The notes under the pieces are model-generated. The model did no database searches, was not told where the DNA came from, and saw only the letters and a list, made by a program, of their open reading frames with translations. From Locusta migratoria (Eukaryota; Arthropoda; Insecta; Orthoptera; Acrididae): a DNA stretch of 64,000 nucleotides. How positions within the stretch are numbered: the first letter of the stretch is position 1; each line of letters begins with the position of its first letter. The position numbers were made by a program, and so were the translations under genes. The stretch is taken from NCBI GenBank assembly GCA_026315105.1, contig CM048746.1:144008730-144072729 (forward strand), in the 5' to 3' direction. Positions 24,130 through 36,305 of this stretch are shown here, in pieces.

Positions 24130-24490
24130 TTTATAGATAATAAATACAATAATTGTCAGATTTACTGCAAAGGTGAGATAACTTTGCCGTGAGATACATT
24201 GGACAAACAGGCAGAAGTTTCTTCACAAGATTTAAACAACACATGGATCTGGTTAACTCCAAGTCTGCCTTAACCGAACACTCACAGGAGGAGGGGATCT
24301 CTATTACTAATTTACAAAATAATTTAAAAATTCTGCACAGGGCAAGAAATGGACAAACCCTTAATGTTCTGGAAGAGATCGAAAGATTAAGATGCAATAA
24401 ACATCTCCCAATGTACACACTCAACGGTCAACTTGAGCTGCGTCACTGCCACATCTTAGCAAATTTAGATTGTTTGAATAATAATACATA
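24130..24490 (+). pseudogene. Penelope-like element, GIY-YIG endonuclease fragment
   Basis: From 24,189 the frame reads MRYIGQTGRSFFTRFKQHMD, the core of a GIY-YIG endonuclease: YIG, then GxTGRSF and R..QH. After it come an EHS-type histidine region, KILHRARNGQTLNVLEEIE and MYTLNGQLELR, in the order seen at the C-terminus of Penelope-like retroelements. Directly upstream, in a shifted frame after a stop, NCQIYCKG supplies the GIY half and the first cysteines. The reverse transcriptase is absent. The fragment ends at a stop near 24,491. It may come from an EN-bearing Penelope element; I cannot see its ends. Confidence 0.75.
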
Positions 24491-26335
24491 AGGCATGTAG
24501 TCTTCATGAAGGATATCCAAAGAGTACCTACTTACACATTATTTAAATTTAAAATATCTAATGTGGTAATGTAAGATATAATTCTATCCTATCATTTTAT
24601 TGCTAGATAAAACTTGTGCTCAAAACATTATTTTTATCACAATAATATATTAAAAACGGCGGCTCTGGTTTAACGATGTAAAATCCTTTCTATCCTCAAG
24701 AATATTTTTTGTGATATGTAAAAACGCAGCCCAACCTTCTCTGCTACAATACTGGTTTCAAAGCGCTAACCGCCTCACGCTCAATTTGATTTTCGCGCAC
24801 GCGCACTTCTGATGTACCAGCTCTGTCATGAACACCGCGTAGCTTACGACTGCGTCCCCACCCCAGCGCCACCGGTCGGTACGCTTAATTTTATCATATT
24901 TAATATTCAAACATTGTTTCAATTCCGGCAATCCAGTTTATTTAACATTTATGGAATAGCACCAGAGAAAAATGGGTCGTCTAGAGTCAACGAGAGAAAA
25001 ACGTATGGAATAATTAGTGAGTACTTTTCACCTTCAGTTTCCTTATCTGTATCCAAATATAAAATACCATAACATGATTGTTTGTGGCATTTGCTCTTCT
25101 TTGTATACAGGTAAACTGACGATGTGGCTCTAATGACACGAAACTAGTTGGTTGAAAATAAAAGAGTACTATACAGCTGAAGCGGTTTCCGTTCAATATG
25201 ACTCAAGTCTACCCATAATATATAATTTGTTGCAATTGCACAAATTGTTGAATATACTTCTATTACTTTACTGCGAGAATTATAAATACTAAAACGGAAA
25301 ATATAAATATACTGGGCAAAAAGTTTAGTTACGGCTGTGACAGCGTACTGTGCTGATACAGGCTAGTACCGTTGAATGCTGTGTGTGGTATTTTGAAGCT
25401 TTAGTGTAATAACTTGCAGTGTGCAATTTGAAAGAATAGTACCTGATGTTTTATCACAAAATGCACCGTTAATTCAATTTCTTATTAGTAAATGCCAATA
25501 TTGACACTTACCTATAAGAGACTATAACGAAACTGACACAGAATACTGGGTAAATTTTTCTTACAGATGCGGGGACGTAGTGTGCTAATGTTGGCAACGA
25601 TATGTTTGCTTTACAATGATTATTAAATAACTGACAAGACAAGGGTACTGTTAAATATATAGAAGGAACAGAATTATTTATTTATTTCATGTTCAACACA
25701 AAGGACTATTCCCCTCATTTTATACGATTAGGTTTTCAAATAGCATTCAAAGGTTGTTGCCAACATCGGCACCGTGTGCCTCTACGACCGTATACTTTGG
25801 ATCCTGTACACGAATATTCTCTTTCGTTTTAGTGTTTTGTAATACATTCTGAAACTTTCTCAATAACGTAATATAAGTACATGCAGCAATGTGAATAAAA
25901 AATCCGATGTGGTGTATTTGTCACAGTAGACAACAAACACTTATTGCAAGACGGCAAAGAAACCTTGCATATCGGTAGTCATTATTCAAAACAAGCCAAG
26001 ATCGCTTTAAACTTTTATCTAGATCAGCAGTTTCAGCAGAATTAAACGTGTACGAGAATTTTATCACATAAATATATATATGCTTCTTGCGATTTTTTTT
26101 CTTTATTCAGACAGCAAATTAAAGCAGCAATAAGAAAAGAAAACGCGAGATATTAGTGTCTAATCCATATATCATTGTAAACAAGATCGAAATGCAAGCT
26201 CAAAGTAGCACGATCTAAGGCTCTATGCAGCACACTTGTAAAATATTTCACTAAACTTGAACAAAACAACACTGCTTGCATAAGCTATGTGTTGTGTTTA
26301 TCATTCGCAGGAAATAAAAACGGCGGATGCGCCAG
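24491..26335. other. Non-coding; possible Penelope tail
   Basis: At about 25,110-25,185 a CTGACGATGTGGCTCTAATG...CGAAACTAGTTGGTTG phrase followed by AATAAAAGAGTA resembles the 3' region of Penelope-like elements and may belong with the endonuclease fragment upstream. Nothing else is recognised. Confidence 0.35.
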
Positions 26336-26339
26336 CCTG

Positions 26340-26520
26340 TGTTTTTAGGAGCTCTAAGCGAGTCCGTGACGTCACTGCACGGGCTGAGGACTGAGGCAAA
26401 CAGGCACCGGTGCGAGTTGGGCTGCGGCAGCATCCAGGAAGCTCGTGACGTCACCGCACGGCCAGCGAAAACACTAGTGTGCTGCTGCATGCAGGCTGGC
26501 CGGAAAGGCATTTTCCATTA
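26340..26520. promoter_or_regulatory. GC-rich block with paired CRE motifs
   Basis: Two perfect TGACGTCA palindromes lie at 26,367-26,374 and 26,446-26,453, each inside the longer repeated phrase CGTGACGTCACYGCACGG. The block is CpG-rich against an AT-rich background. The motif is the cAMP-response element of CREB/ATF factors. Activity here is inference, and no transcript start is visible. Confidence 0.4.
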
Positions 26521-26574
26521 CAAATCTCAACGGCAGAAATGCCAGCCATCTGTGTCTTTTTGTTTTTGTTTTTT

Positions 26575-26737
26575 TGTTTTTATGGGACTTAACTAGTCCC
26601 TAAACTTACAAACTACTTATGAACTAACTAATGACGGCACAAATATCCATGCCCGAGGAGGATTCGGACCCCCGACCGTAGTGGCCGTGCAGACCGTGAC
26701 TGGAGCGCCTCAGTCCCCGCGGCCACCGCGGCCGGCA
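26575..26737 (-). mobile_element. tRNA-derived SINE, head type 1, tail-truncated
   Basis: The head ends at CGCGGCCGGC (26,736), with CACGGTCTGCACGGCCACTA on the minus strand. The tail stops at ATGGGACTTAAC and runs into a T-rich (GTTTTT)n stretch, so the last about 20 bp are replaced. Confidence 0.88.
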
Positions 26738-29700
26738 ATTGTATTGTCTAAAGTGCGGTTACTTATTATTTGTCTTTCGTATCTTATAAGCGTCATTGTA
26801 CTACTAAGTGTAAGTACATGTTTGACATCAACCATCCTTTTCTTCCGGGAAGTGCGCTATAATTCGAGGGCGTCGTCGTCCTTTACTCAGCAATGTATTA
26901 TGAGTCTACTGCCATTCTTAAGGACCCACTCAGATGTTGAGCACCCCTCCTCTCCTCTTCCCCCCCCCCCCCCCCCCCGGCTCTCTTTCTGCCAACGCTA
27001 TGTGTTTCTGTGCTGAGACCTGACCAACTTAAACCATGCTGCGACTCTAGGCCCAGAACCACCATATCACACATTGAGCACACCGTATGATGTAAACCAC
27101 TTCAAGCTGTCTCATTACCTTTCCTAAGGCCAAAGTGATCGTCGTCTAACCAACCATAAATATTCTTCTCCATTCTTCGTCTTTGTCCATTCATTGTCAT
27201 AAGTGCGGGAAAACCTGAGCATAGCATCGTCGTGTTGCTTTCCTATTGCACAAAGTGAACAAATAGACGAGTTGCATATCGCTTGAGCTTCGCAGCAACA
27301 CTATTCCGGCACACATCGCCGTAAAGTACGGTGTGTGTCAGTGCGAGCTAACAGCCCTGGGCTCCTCTACCTGCCGGACAGGGATTGTACGTAACATGAG
27401 CGGATCGTCACTCGACCTTTCCTGGGTGCAAATCTCAAATGCTGGCATTGTCGCAACAACTTTTGATGCACACTGGTGACTTCCACCTTACATTTCCTTG
27501 TAGTTCAATTATGCTACCGCAACTGCAAAATACACCCCTCTGTAGCGATACATTAATATTTTTTTATTGAAAATTATATCTGCGACGCTTGTCGCTAGCA
27601 TCCGTTCCCTCTGCTACTAAATCTCTGATTATCCTTGTTGAAAGTAATACATTCAACTATTTCAAACGATCTGGAAAGAAAGCGGTATCGCTTATCGTCT
27701 TTCGTTTTTCTACTTTCATTCTGAGCGGACGTATTTTACTCGACCTCCCGAACTATGTAAGTGTGAGCCCTGGTTAGCATCCTTTAACGTAATAAACTTT
27801 AAATTTCATTTGGAATTCCTATTTTATTTAAATAATGACTATTCTCCCCATATTTCATTTAATTTATGACTTGATTTTCAGCAATATTAGTAAATTGATG
27901 CTTGGTCATTGTTGCAAATTGTCTCATGATGACAAAAGAACATTCTTGATGCAAAATTTATTTACTCTCATTTTACATTAAAAATTGAATTCAATGCCTG
28001 CAAGAAATCTTCATTCTGTTATAAGAGAAGTCCGATAATTTCTTTAACTTTCAATAACCATAGTGATTAAAATTGCGCAGGGCCTTAAAACTTTAATAAT
28101 TGATAGTCATGAAACCAAGCATCAGTTTACGAGAACGAAGATATTAATCAATTCATACAGGTTCAACCGCAGTGTTACGGCTTTCCCCAATGAATGCATA
28201 CCAGGTAACTGATTCCGCTATTTTCTTATGTAATGGTGCTTTCTGGTGTAATGGTGTAATTTTTAACTTATATTGCTACTGAGAACTGACGGCGGAATCT
28301 TTTGTGGTCTTTTCGGTGTATTAACCATTTCAAAAATTAATATTCATTGCTGATCTTACGGTTAGTTAAATTTCAATTCCGGTTTTCAACTTTGATCTTG
28401 TAACAACACCAGCGATAAAATCCAGAAAAAAAAGTATCATTACACCTCGTACAATCCATTTATCATAATTCCTTATACTGTTTAGGGCATTGATAAGGCA
28501 TACACAAGTTGAGAGTGTTGCGTAATTAATTCTGGAAGGGTGGGAAACCTGTCAGCCCGCGTTTCTAAGGGGAGCAGAGGCAACACAGATTTGCCTTAAT
28601 GCATACTTCGGAACAAGGTCTATATAGGAAAGGTCTGGTCACGCTACCGTAATCCTTTGCGATGGCAGCCATTTTGGTTCTACATCGCGGCTGTAGCAGA
28701 ATGTATTCAGTTAATGTATTAGTTACATAAAGATGTGAATTTGAAATTACTATGGGATATGCAGGTTACAGAGAATGTTGCTATATCCATTCTCATTGCA
28801 ATGTATATGTGATATAACTAACGATACAACCACCATTGTGAGAAAACATTAGCCTGCTTTCTCCCAATCGTATCTGTGTAAGATGAGGCTTTACGTGTTT
28901 TCTCGAGACTTTTTATTTTCTTTTGTTGTCAAGCTTGCCTTTGGTATGGTATAGGCGAAGGACCAACGAAAGTTTCTTGTGTTGAACTACCCGAGAACAG
29001 AATCTTATCTGGATTGTCAGCTTACATTTATTTGAAACTTTCCTAGTGTGTGCGTTTCCAATGATTCGACATTACGTAAATGAAAAAAATTTCGTGATAC
29101 TGGATCTGTTTCAGACAAACGCAGGTCAGATCGTAGTGTTTTCAACTAAAATTAAGTTGGAAAAAGTAAAAGAGGTAATGGAAGAAGTCCAAGAAAGTAA
29201 TAGCACCAAGTGATAAATCACAAAACTGAAATTTATTTATGTAAAATCAATGTATTAGTTTCAGTTATAACTGCTTTGATTACGCTAATTAATGTAGTTA
29301 AATTATGTTCATTATTTGGTGAAGTGTCCACTGAAAAAAGTATTTACAAAAATTCTAGCAATTGTGTGCGAAAGTTTGAATACATTTATGTTTGGTTGAA
29401 CATCGTTAATAAACACAATATTTACACAATCCACACGTTATGAAAGCATTTTTTGGCAAGAGAATAGTGTGTCTGTGCAAAGCACACTTCGTTGGTCATC
29501 CAAAAGTTCTTAATTGCAAGCAACATGATATACTTCTTTTTTTCTCATGTTCCTGTAACTAACTAATGTATTTTTTTTTTTCAATTTTGTCAGTATATTT
29601 ACGTAAATATTGTGTGCTATGACTATAAAGCTCAAGAAGGCTGGCTTGATTATTTATTTTGTTCATTATTTCTACTGCTGATAAATACTCCCAAGGTGCG

Positions 29701-30917
29701 TGGAGGTTTATAACCTTCTGATATTGTGAAAATATTAAGTTAGTGTGGAAGTGGTTAAACTTAAGTGGAAACGAATCTTAAAAGCTGTGCGACTTTTGGA
29801 GAGGATGGCGATCTGCCAATGAGAAAGTGCCTGGAACAGAAAACTACTCGGGTCAAGAAAAATACTTGAGAACTCCTCATGTCTCGCCTTGGAAGAAGGA
29901 TATCTGAAGGGTCCGTTTGCAACGCTGATAGAATATGCGTGGCGTACGGCCGCATTGTTGGGATTTCTATTTTGGAAAGGGGTAATGAGGGCTAATTTAA
30001 GAACATTAACTTTTCCCTTTACATTACGAAACTGAACAGTGCATGTTATTCTATATGTGATTTTATGACCGTTTATATGTCTGTGGTCTAAGATTAGAAC
30101 TATTTTGAGCCGGCGATTAATTCGTGTTTAGTGACCTTGAAATGAACTTAATGGTTGGGCATCATCAGTTCCCACATAGTAAACGCAGTTAACGTCTCTG
30201 TACTGGTAATTTTAAAAAATTTATTTTTATTAAATATTATTATTATTTGTGTAGGACCATTGACTATGGATAAAACGTGTTTTCGATTAAAACATTATTC
30301 AGCCAGCGTTGCCTACATCTTTTGCAATTATTAGAATAAAACTTGTATTATTAAGTAATAATTATTTATCTTAATTATATGTTTAATTTGTGTTTCGCAA
30401 ATGCATAGAGTGTCTGGTTGTAGGATCATAGGTACAAAGTACTATTTGTAGCTAATGTAGATGTTGATATTGGGCATATTTCTTGAATACTATCGTACAT
30501 AACTCAATACGTGTAAGTCACAAATGTTCTGCAGAAAACACACTCTTGTATCTATGATAATGTTACCATTTTTGTATGTATGTATTAGCAAGTTTTACCT
30601 TATTCAGAGCTACAAATTGTGGAACGTACTCAAAATAAATTTGATGTTCTATTTGTAGTATTTAGAAGGAGTACCTACATTCTTACATTTTACCTTAAGA
30701 AACTGGAACTCATGTAGTTTCTACGATGCGTTTTCCTGAAAATTTTGAGGTAATATCAGAATATTTTATAACTGAAGAAAGATGCAAAGTGCTGTATTTC
30801 GCACAGTAATGTATGTTCTTAGTTCAAACTTGCGTGATGTCGGCAGAATTGGTTTTACTCGACGTACTCAGTCACCGACCGAAGAGACTCAGTGGAAACA
30901 CACTGGACACACATTAC
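26738..30917. other. Long non-coding stretch
   Basis: About 4.2 kb with no supported gene. Low-complexity features: a C tract at 26,960-26,978 and scattered A/T runs. Open frames are all short and show no domain. Confidence 0.5.
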
Positions 30918-30941
30918 GGGGGGGGGGGGGGGGGGGGGGGG
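30918..30941. repeat. Poly-G tract
   Basis: 24 consecutive G, able to form a G-quadruplex on the plus strand. It lies just upstream of a dispersed repeat. Confidence 0.95.
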
Positions 30942-30959
30942 AACTATTGTTCAAATCAA

Positions 30960-31140
30960 TCTGATGACATCCAGATTTAGAATTTTAGTGATTTCTCTCA
31001 ATCGTTCTAGGCAAATGCCGAGATGGTTCTTTTCGAAGGGGACGGCCATAATTAATAAAAAAAAAAAAAAAAAAGGATTCGAGCTCGTACTCCGTCTCTA
31101 ATGACCACGCTGTCGACGGGACGTTAAACGCTAATCTTCC
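30960..31140 (+). repeat. Dispersed insect repeat (possibly a retroposon 3' part)
   Basis: AGGCAAATGCCGAGATGG, then a poly-A-interrupted middle (18 A at 31,057-31,074), then CGAGCTCGTACTCCGTCTCT and GTCGACGGGACGTTAAACGC. I recognise this combination as a repeat common in insect genomes. It ends in a CTTCC-rich tail. A shorter copy lies at 18,739. Not coding. Confidence 0.6.
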
Positions 31141-31989
31141 TTCCTTCCACCCCTCTTAAGACGTCCTTGTAATTGCTTCCTCCGCAGCATTCATTATCTC
31201 GTCGCCTGCGTGACGACCACAGATCAGAAAAAGTGCGTCGTGAGACTTCAGCTCTCAGGATCCTCGGAAGTACAGCGTCTCTCTCTTATCCTCTTTACAA
31301 TTAGTCCTCATTAGTCCCTCAGGTAGTAGGAGAAAGTCCTTTCTCCCTTGGGATGAAGTTGCCTCATTGTGCAAGAGGAAGCTTTGCAGATCTGTCCACT
31401 GCCGTGTGACTGGTAATAATAATCAGCCTTCCCCTTTATTGCTTTGTACCTTGATAGCAAAGAAGTTCTACACAAGAAACCAAAATTTCGGACATTTAGA
31501 CAATAGACAATAGAGGAGATTAATTTTTTTGTTACCACAGAGGAGAATACGCAAGAAAGTGTTGTAGGTTATATCCACGCCAACTAACTTGCATCGAAGA
31601 AACTACTGCAGCAAAATAGTGTTAAGTTATGTTTTTTTTACCGTATCTTTTAATTTACAGTGGTACTGGGGTAGGCGTTACAGTATGGAAATCTGCTCAA
31701 AAACGTTTAAATAGTGATTAAAATGAAATACGTAATATAAATTGAAATCTGAGAGCGATAGCCATTTGAACTCAATAACCCGTAATATTTCTTGATTTAT
31801 AAATTAAATGTATAGGCAGGTGCCCCATTATTCTGCTAATTGCGCAAATTAGACACTGTTCCGGGGTCGTACACATTCACAAAACGAAACAGGTGTTTTG
31901 CTTGTAAATAGTTTATGTAATTTGAACTTTAATGTTCCGAGCCATTACGTCTCAGCAAACGTTAATTAGAGACATTGATAATTTTGCTA
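31141..31989. other. Non-coding, nothing recognised
   Basis: No coding or repeat signal that I can support. Confidence 0.45.
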
Positions 31990-32336
31990 CGTTGCTTGTT
32001 CAAATGTTTGTAATCCTATGGGTCCAAACTACGTTGGTCATTAGTCCCTACTCTTACAAACTACTTAAACTATGTTCATCTAACCTAAGGACAACACTCA
32101 CATCCATGGCCGATGGAGGATTAGAACCTCCGACGCGGGAGGCCGCGCGATCCGCAACGTGTGCCGGGCGCAGTGGCCGGGCGGTTTGCGGCGCGCTAGT
32201 CACATTATGCACGGCCGCTACGGTCGGGGTTCGAATCCCTCCTCGGACATGTATGTTTGTGTCGTGTTTAGTGTAAGGTAGTTCATAAGTAGTTTGTAAG
32301 TTTAGGGACTGATGACCCCGCAGTTAAGTCACTTAA

Positions 32337-33956
32337 CCCTTTCACTACGGCGCCGTGATTGTTGCGCCATGCGCTGTGGACGAGCGCCAGTCGCGCCCGG
32401 CCGTGCCCGCTGTACGGCGCATCTTCCGCACTCCCCACGGCGCTACTCTGTCCTGCTTTCACACTGTGTTATCGCACTTATTGGACTTTATACTATATAT
32501 TTATTAGGGAAAATTCATTTGGAATAGAAACAGTTTTCTTCCTTCTTTCTGATAATTCGAGTAATTTTTTTCGTAAATTCTAAAAGATCCAAGTTTTGGA
32601 TTCAGTTCTGGTGGTGTGTTGACTTTATTATTATAAACGCATATTTCGCTTGTTAAATAATATTTATTTACAATTGCTTTACGTTACATTTCAGTAGAAT
32701 GACATTACGAGAATCATTTCACCGTATTACATTTCAAAAATTCTTTTGTGTGTGGTAAATATTGAAGCAGGGAAAGGCGCAAAGTGTCGTAATGCATTTC
32801 TTACAACACGTTTTAGTCTGCTACCGCTTCTTCTGTGCTCTACAGACAACGCAAGTTCTGTAGCTCCTCCATTTATCAGGTAGATGAGGCCCTGCTGTCA
32901 GTGTCGAAGGACGTTCTGATCTTTTTCCCCCGCTCGATCTTCTTTTTACCACTTTATATTTTTCCAGGATTTCCTGTATGACTCCCATTCGAAAGTTGGC
33001 ACAGCTAATGTTTCTCACAAATTTCTTATACAGGCAGTATGCGTTGAAAAGCGACATGTCCACGATCTGAATCAACATCTTTCGACACCATTTAGTGTAT
33101 TTTCTTATGCTTTCCACGGTCTTTATTACCATGTCACTTTTATCGACAGACCCCATTGATTTATTGTAGTCTAATAGTACTGAAGGTTACAATTGCTTCG
33201 CACCTGTCTGACGATCCACCTTCGATGTTTCCACCATTTCTGCAGAGGGACTGTTGAAAGCATATATGTATCTTTTTTGTCACGCCATTTCAGTGCCAAC
33301 AAATATTCCGATGCAGAACGGAAAGTAAATTCTCCTTTCTTTAGTTTCTCAGGCATATCTTTTCTTGTATGCCTGACTGTACCACAAGCATTTGTTGCCC
33401 GGTCATACGACCAACAAAACAGGGCAGGACTTGTGTACCAATTGTCACAGTACAGTGTTTGTCCCGTCTGCAAATATGGCTCTACCAATGTCGCTACAAC
33501 GTTTCCTGAGATACCGAGATCAAAGTTCTCTGTATATGTATGTGATCCACAGTAGACAATAAAATCTAAAATATAATTTGTCTGAACGTCGCAAGTAATT
33601 GATATCTTTGTTCCAAAACGGCTACGTTTAGCAGGTATATACTGCTTGATTTTTAGCCTTCCTTTGAATAAGTAGTACAACTCAAGCAGTACAACTCAAG
33701 CGAAACCACCGCTTTGAAACTGAATACAACTGCCATTTAGTTAACTACAGACTATCAACAAAGCCGCTAGATGGTGCATAAGTCAAACTTCCACACAAGT
33801 CGAGCGTAGTGAAGCGGAGAAATATGACGCGAGGCGGAACTGCTACAGCAGTCCACCGGCTGGGGGGCACAGGCAGCACTCGACTACTGCAGCAGTCCAC
33901 CGGCTGTGGAGCACATTCGCTCCCGACTTCTGCAGAAGTTCACCGTAGCGAAAGGG
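32337..33956 (-). mobile_element. piggyBac-like DNA transposon, internally deleted
   Basis: TTAA target duplications lie at 32,333-32,336 and 33,957-33,960. The terminal inverted repeats are CCCTTTCACTACGGCG and, on the other strand, CCCTTTCGCTACGGTG (14 of 16 match). TTAA targets and a CCC start are hallmarks of piggyBac. At 1,620 bp it is well short of an autonomous element (usually about 2.4 kb or more). The right end carries subterminal repeats: GCAGTCCACCGGCTG occurs at about 33,849 and 33,891, with a weaker third copy near 33,930. The landing site is the TTAAG of the SINE tail. Confidence 0.93.
32821..33680 (-). pseudogene. piggyBac-type transposase, broken
   Basis: This is the remains of a DDE_Tnp_1_7 (piggyBac) transposase of the PGBD4-like group. 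The upstream frame (33,680-33,171) begins just after the usual first catalytic Asp region and reads FKGRLKIKQYIPAKRSRFG, then CDVQTNYILDF, then the second Asp motif LYCDNWYTSPALF, then GTVRHTRKDMP. A frameshift near 33,170 moves the reading to LDYNKSMGSVDKSDMV (from about 33,160), which carries the third Asp in the GxVDxxD motif. It ends at 32,821 with RTCVVCRAQKKR, where family members usually have a longer cysteine-rich zinc-ribbon tail. The N-terminal half and first Asp are lost, so it is inactive. It could still be moved in trans through its intact ends. Confidence 0.88.
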
Positions 33957-34047
33957 TTAAAGCTTATCAAACATCTGAACATTTGATCCGCAACGTGGCG
34001 CTCCAGACCGCTCGGCTTCGTTGCTTGTGTACATATATATGGATGAG

Positions 34048-34052
<5 letters not shown>

Positions 34053-34091
<39 letters not shown>
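34053..34091. repeat. (GT)n microsatellite
   Basis: About 19 uninterrupted GT units, 25 bp beyond the right duplication of the outer SINE. Confidence 0.95.
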
Positions 34092-34092
<1 letters not shown>

Positions 34093-35601
34093 GAGGTAAA
34101 AGAGATAGAGTGATTCTGTGTTTCATCAGTCAGGAAGGTACTTAAATTATGTACTTTAGAAATTAATTAATATATTTCTTTATTTGCTCGTAGTTATGGT
34201 AATCAAACCATTTGTTACCATCGCTTATTACAGTAATTACATCAAATTATTAAAGGAAATTTCTTATATATAATTCAAACCAGATACAAATAGTTCTCGA
34301 AAGCGGAAACATATGCAAATCTGGGGGCACGGTAGTGCCACCGCCGAATCTGACGCACGGCATTTCTCGAAGCAGTTCACGGCAGTTTCGAAACCCTTTT
34401 GCCTGAAGCCTGAATTTTCGGTTACCAAGAGTATCTACTATAACTTGCTATATTTCCAAATTATACTATTCTACACCTTATAGGTTACGAAATATTAGCA
34501 GTCGAAATCGCTCATTCTGTCACTCACTGACACATCGATCATTAAAATTCTAAGCTACTTCTAGTGGAAAAAAAAAATCAAATTTTGTATTTAGATTGTA
34601 AGTATGAATTGCGTTCTAGAATACGTTTTCGCTTGACCTAATATTATTAATACCTGGATGCTACAAAGAATGTTCTGGTAATGGTCTTGTTGTAGAGCGA
34701 TTGATTCCCGCCTAAGTGATCACCGGGTTCGATTCCTAGTGCCGCAACTTCGTTTTTTCTTTTCTTTCATTTTATCGTAGCCGACGTCTTATTACTGAGG
34801 CTATGCTTAAATAACGTCTTCAAATATTAGGTCTACGATTAACTTTTCTGACTCCATCTTACAACTGACTTTTTAATCGACACTATGCCTGTTACGGGCA
34901 AGTTTTCGAAAGAATGATAGTTGAGGCACAACATGTTTCAGGACTATATTTTAACATTCTCAAGTGTTACTGAATAGAGAAACCAGCTATATCAGGTAAA
35001 ACAAGGACGTTAAGTAATTTACATGGACCTGTTGTATGAGTTATCTTAAAACTCCTATGCCATTAAGAATTATCACATGTAAAATGATAGCTGCACATTT
35101 CCATTTTCACCCAAGAAACATTTCTTACAACACAGTCGGCACGCAACATTTCCAAAAGGTTCAGTTAAGCAAAAGTAGCTGATTGTCCGTCACGATTTTG
35201 CTAGAACCACATTTCATTGTGAGTTTCTTCCTTTCCTGCAGTCAAAAGTAAGTGAAAGTCAATTTATTTACGTCAAAAATCTTATTTAGAAAGAATTATT
35301 GCTAACGTGTGTATTTATTCAATTACTTATACAAGTTTTCTTTTTAATTTTGCTGCTACAGTGCGTCTTGGAAACAAATTAATTTTATTGCTTGTTAACA
35401 CACGCACCATACTTATTTATTGCTACATTCTCACCTCAAACCGTAACTAATTATATCGCTTAATTACAACTCACTACACTGTTTGTAAGAGATTAGAATT
35501 TGATCTGGCTGTAATTTATGAAGTGCACTATTTGGTAGTCTTACAATATTATATTCACAAACAAAGTACACAAGCTACTCACATTCCTTCCTTGATGTAT
35601 C
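34092..35601. other. Non-coding; one tRNA-like relic
   Basis: At about 34,690-34,747 ACCGGGTTCGATTCCTAGTG gives a B-box arm, but no matching acceptor strand is present, so it is a relic. No genes otherwise. Confidence 0.4.
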
Positions 35602-35614
35602 AATTCATTTCTTT

Positions 35615-35732
35615 CAAATTTTCAAATGTTTGTACAGTCTATGGGACTTAACTACGGGGTCATCGGTCCCTAAACTTACAAACTACTTATGAACTACTTA
35701 CGAACTAGGACGGCACAAATATCCATGCCCGA
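35615..35732 (-). mobile_element. 5'-truncated SINE (tail half only)
   Basis: It contains only the body and tail up to GGGCATGGATATTTGTGCCG on the minus strand, with no tRNA head. It is nevertheless bounded by the 13-bp duplication AATTCATTTCTTT (35,602-35,614 and 35,733-35,745), so it inserted in truncated form. That is direct evidence of target-primed retroposition with incomplete copying. Confidence 0.92.
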
Positions 35733-35745
35733 AATTCATTTCTTT

Positions 35746-36305
35746 ACTTTTGTTATTAATTAGAAACATTTAGCCTTAAATTAGTATATTTAATACCCTC
35801 AAAGACTACAAACATCCACCAGCATAACTATTGTCGTAACATTTCTGAACTACGTCTACTGTGCACCCATCTTCGAATGATCAGCATAAAATAAATCGAG
35901 GTCGTTAAATTGAATAAGTAGTTGATTGCTTCTTACTGAGATAGTAACAATAAATTACTTTAGGGCATCTTTTTCTAAAGCATTGCTATCATAAGGCGAA
36001 AAAATTTCAAAGTCCTCTAAATCTGATAGTAATTATTGTTAACCTTCATACTGACAAACTGTCTATTAAGTTTCCAACGAATACTGATCATTCTTGAGGT
36101 GTTTCACCACCACTGACGAACCATTCTCTTTATTATTATTATCCCTTTCTAATTGCACTTTACATTTTTTGCCCATTTGTCCGACACACTTCATTTCTCA
36201 ATCCTGAGACTTTATTTCATTAAGTCATGCTTTCCGTATCCGATTCCCCCCCCCCCACACACACAAAAGAACAGGGGGCTGTAAGAGCGGCATAACAAGC
36301 ATGTT
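35746..36305. other. Non-coding, C-rich run
   Basis: AT-rich with a C tract and short CA run at about 36,247-36,265. No gene. Confidence 0.5.

Larger units (their letters stand above)
32162..33984 (+). mobile_element. Inner SINE (head type 1), split by a piggyBac-like element
   Basis: Parts at 32,162-32,332 (TGCCGGGCGCAGTGGCCGGG head, GGGGTTCGAATCCC B box, body) and 33,961-33,984 (AGCTTATCAAACATCTGAAC tail). It is flanked by the 13-bp duplication GATCCGCAACGTG (32,149-32,161 and 33,985-33,997), whose sequence belongs to the outer SINE. Confidence 0.93.
32000..34018 (-). mobile_element. Outer SINE (head type 2), split by a nested insertion
   Basis: The minus-strand SINE occupies 32,000-32,161 and 33,998-34,018. 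Its tail starts TCAAATGTTTGTAATCC and its head includes GAGGATTAGAACCTCC; the second part carries CCAGACCGCTCGGC, as in the copy at 51.6 kb. It is flanked by the 10-bp duplication CGTTGCTTGT (31,990-31,999 and 34,019-34,028). The outermost A-box part is missing. Confidence 0.88.

Noticed and set aside
33809..34126. Open frames running through the (GT)n tract on both strands
   Set aside because: They are created by the dinucleotide repeat and by the piggyBac end; no domain.
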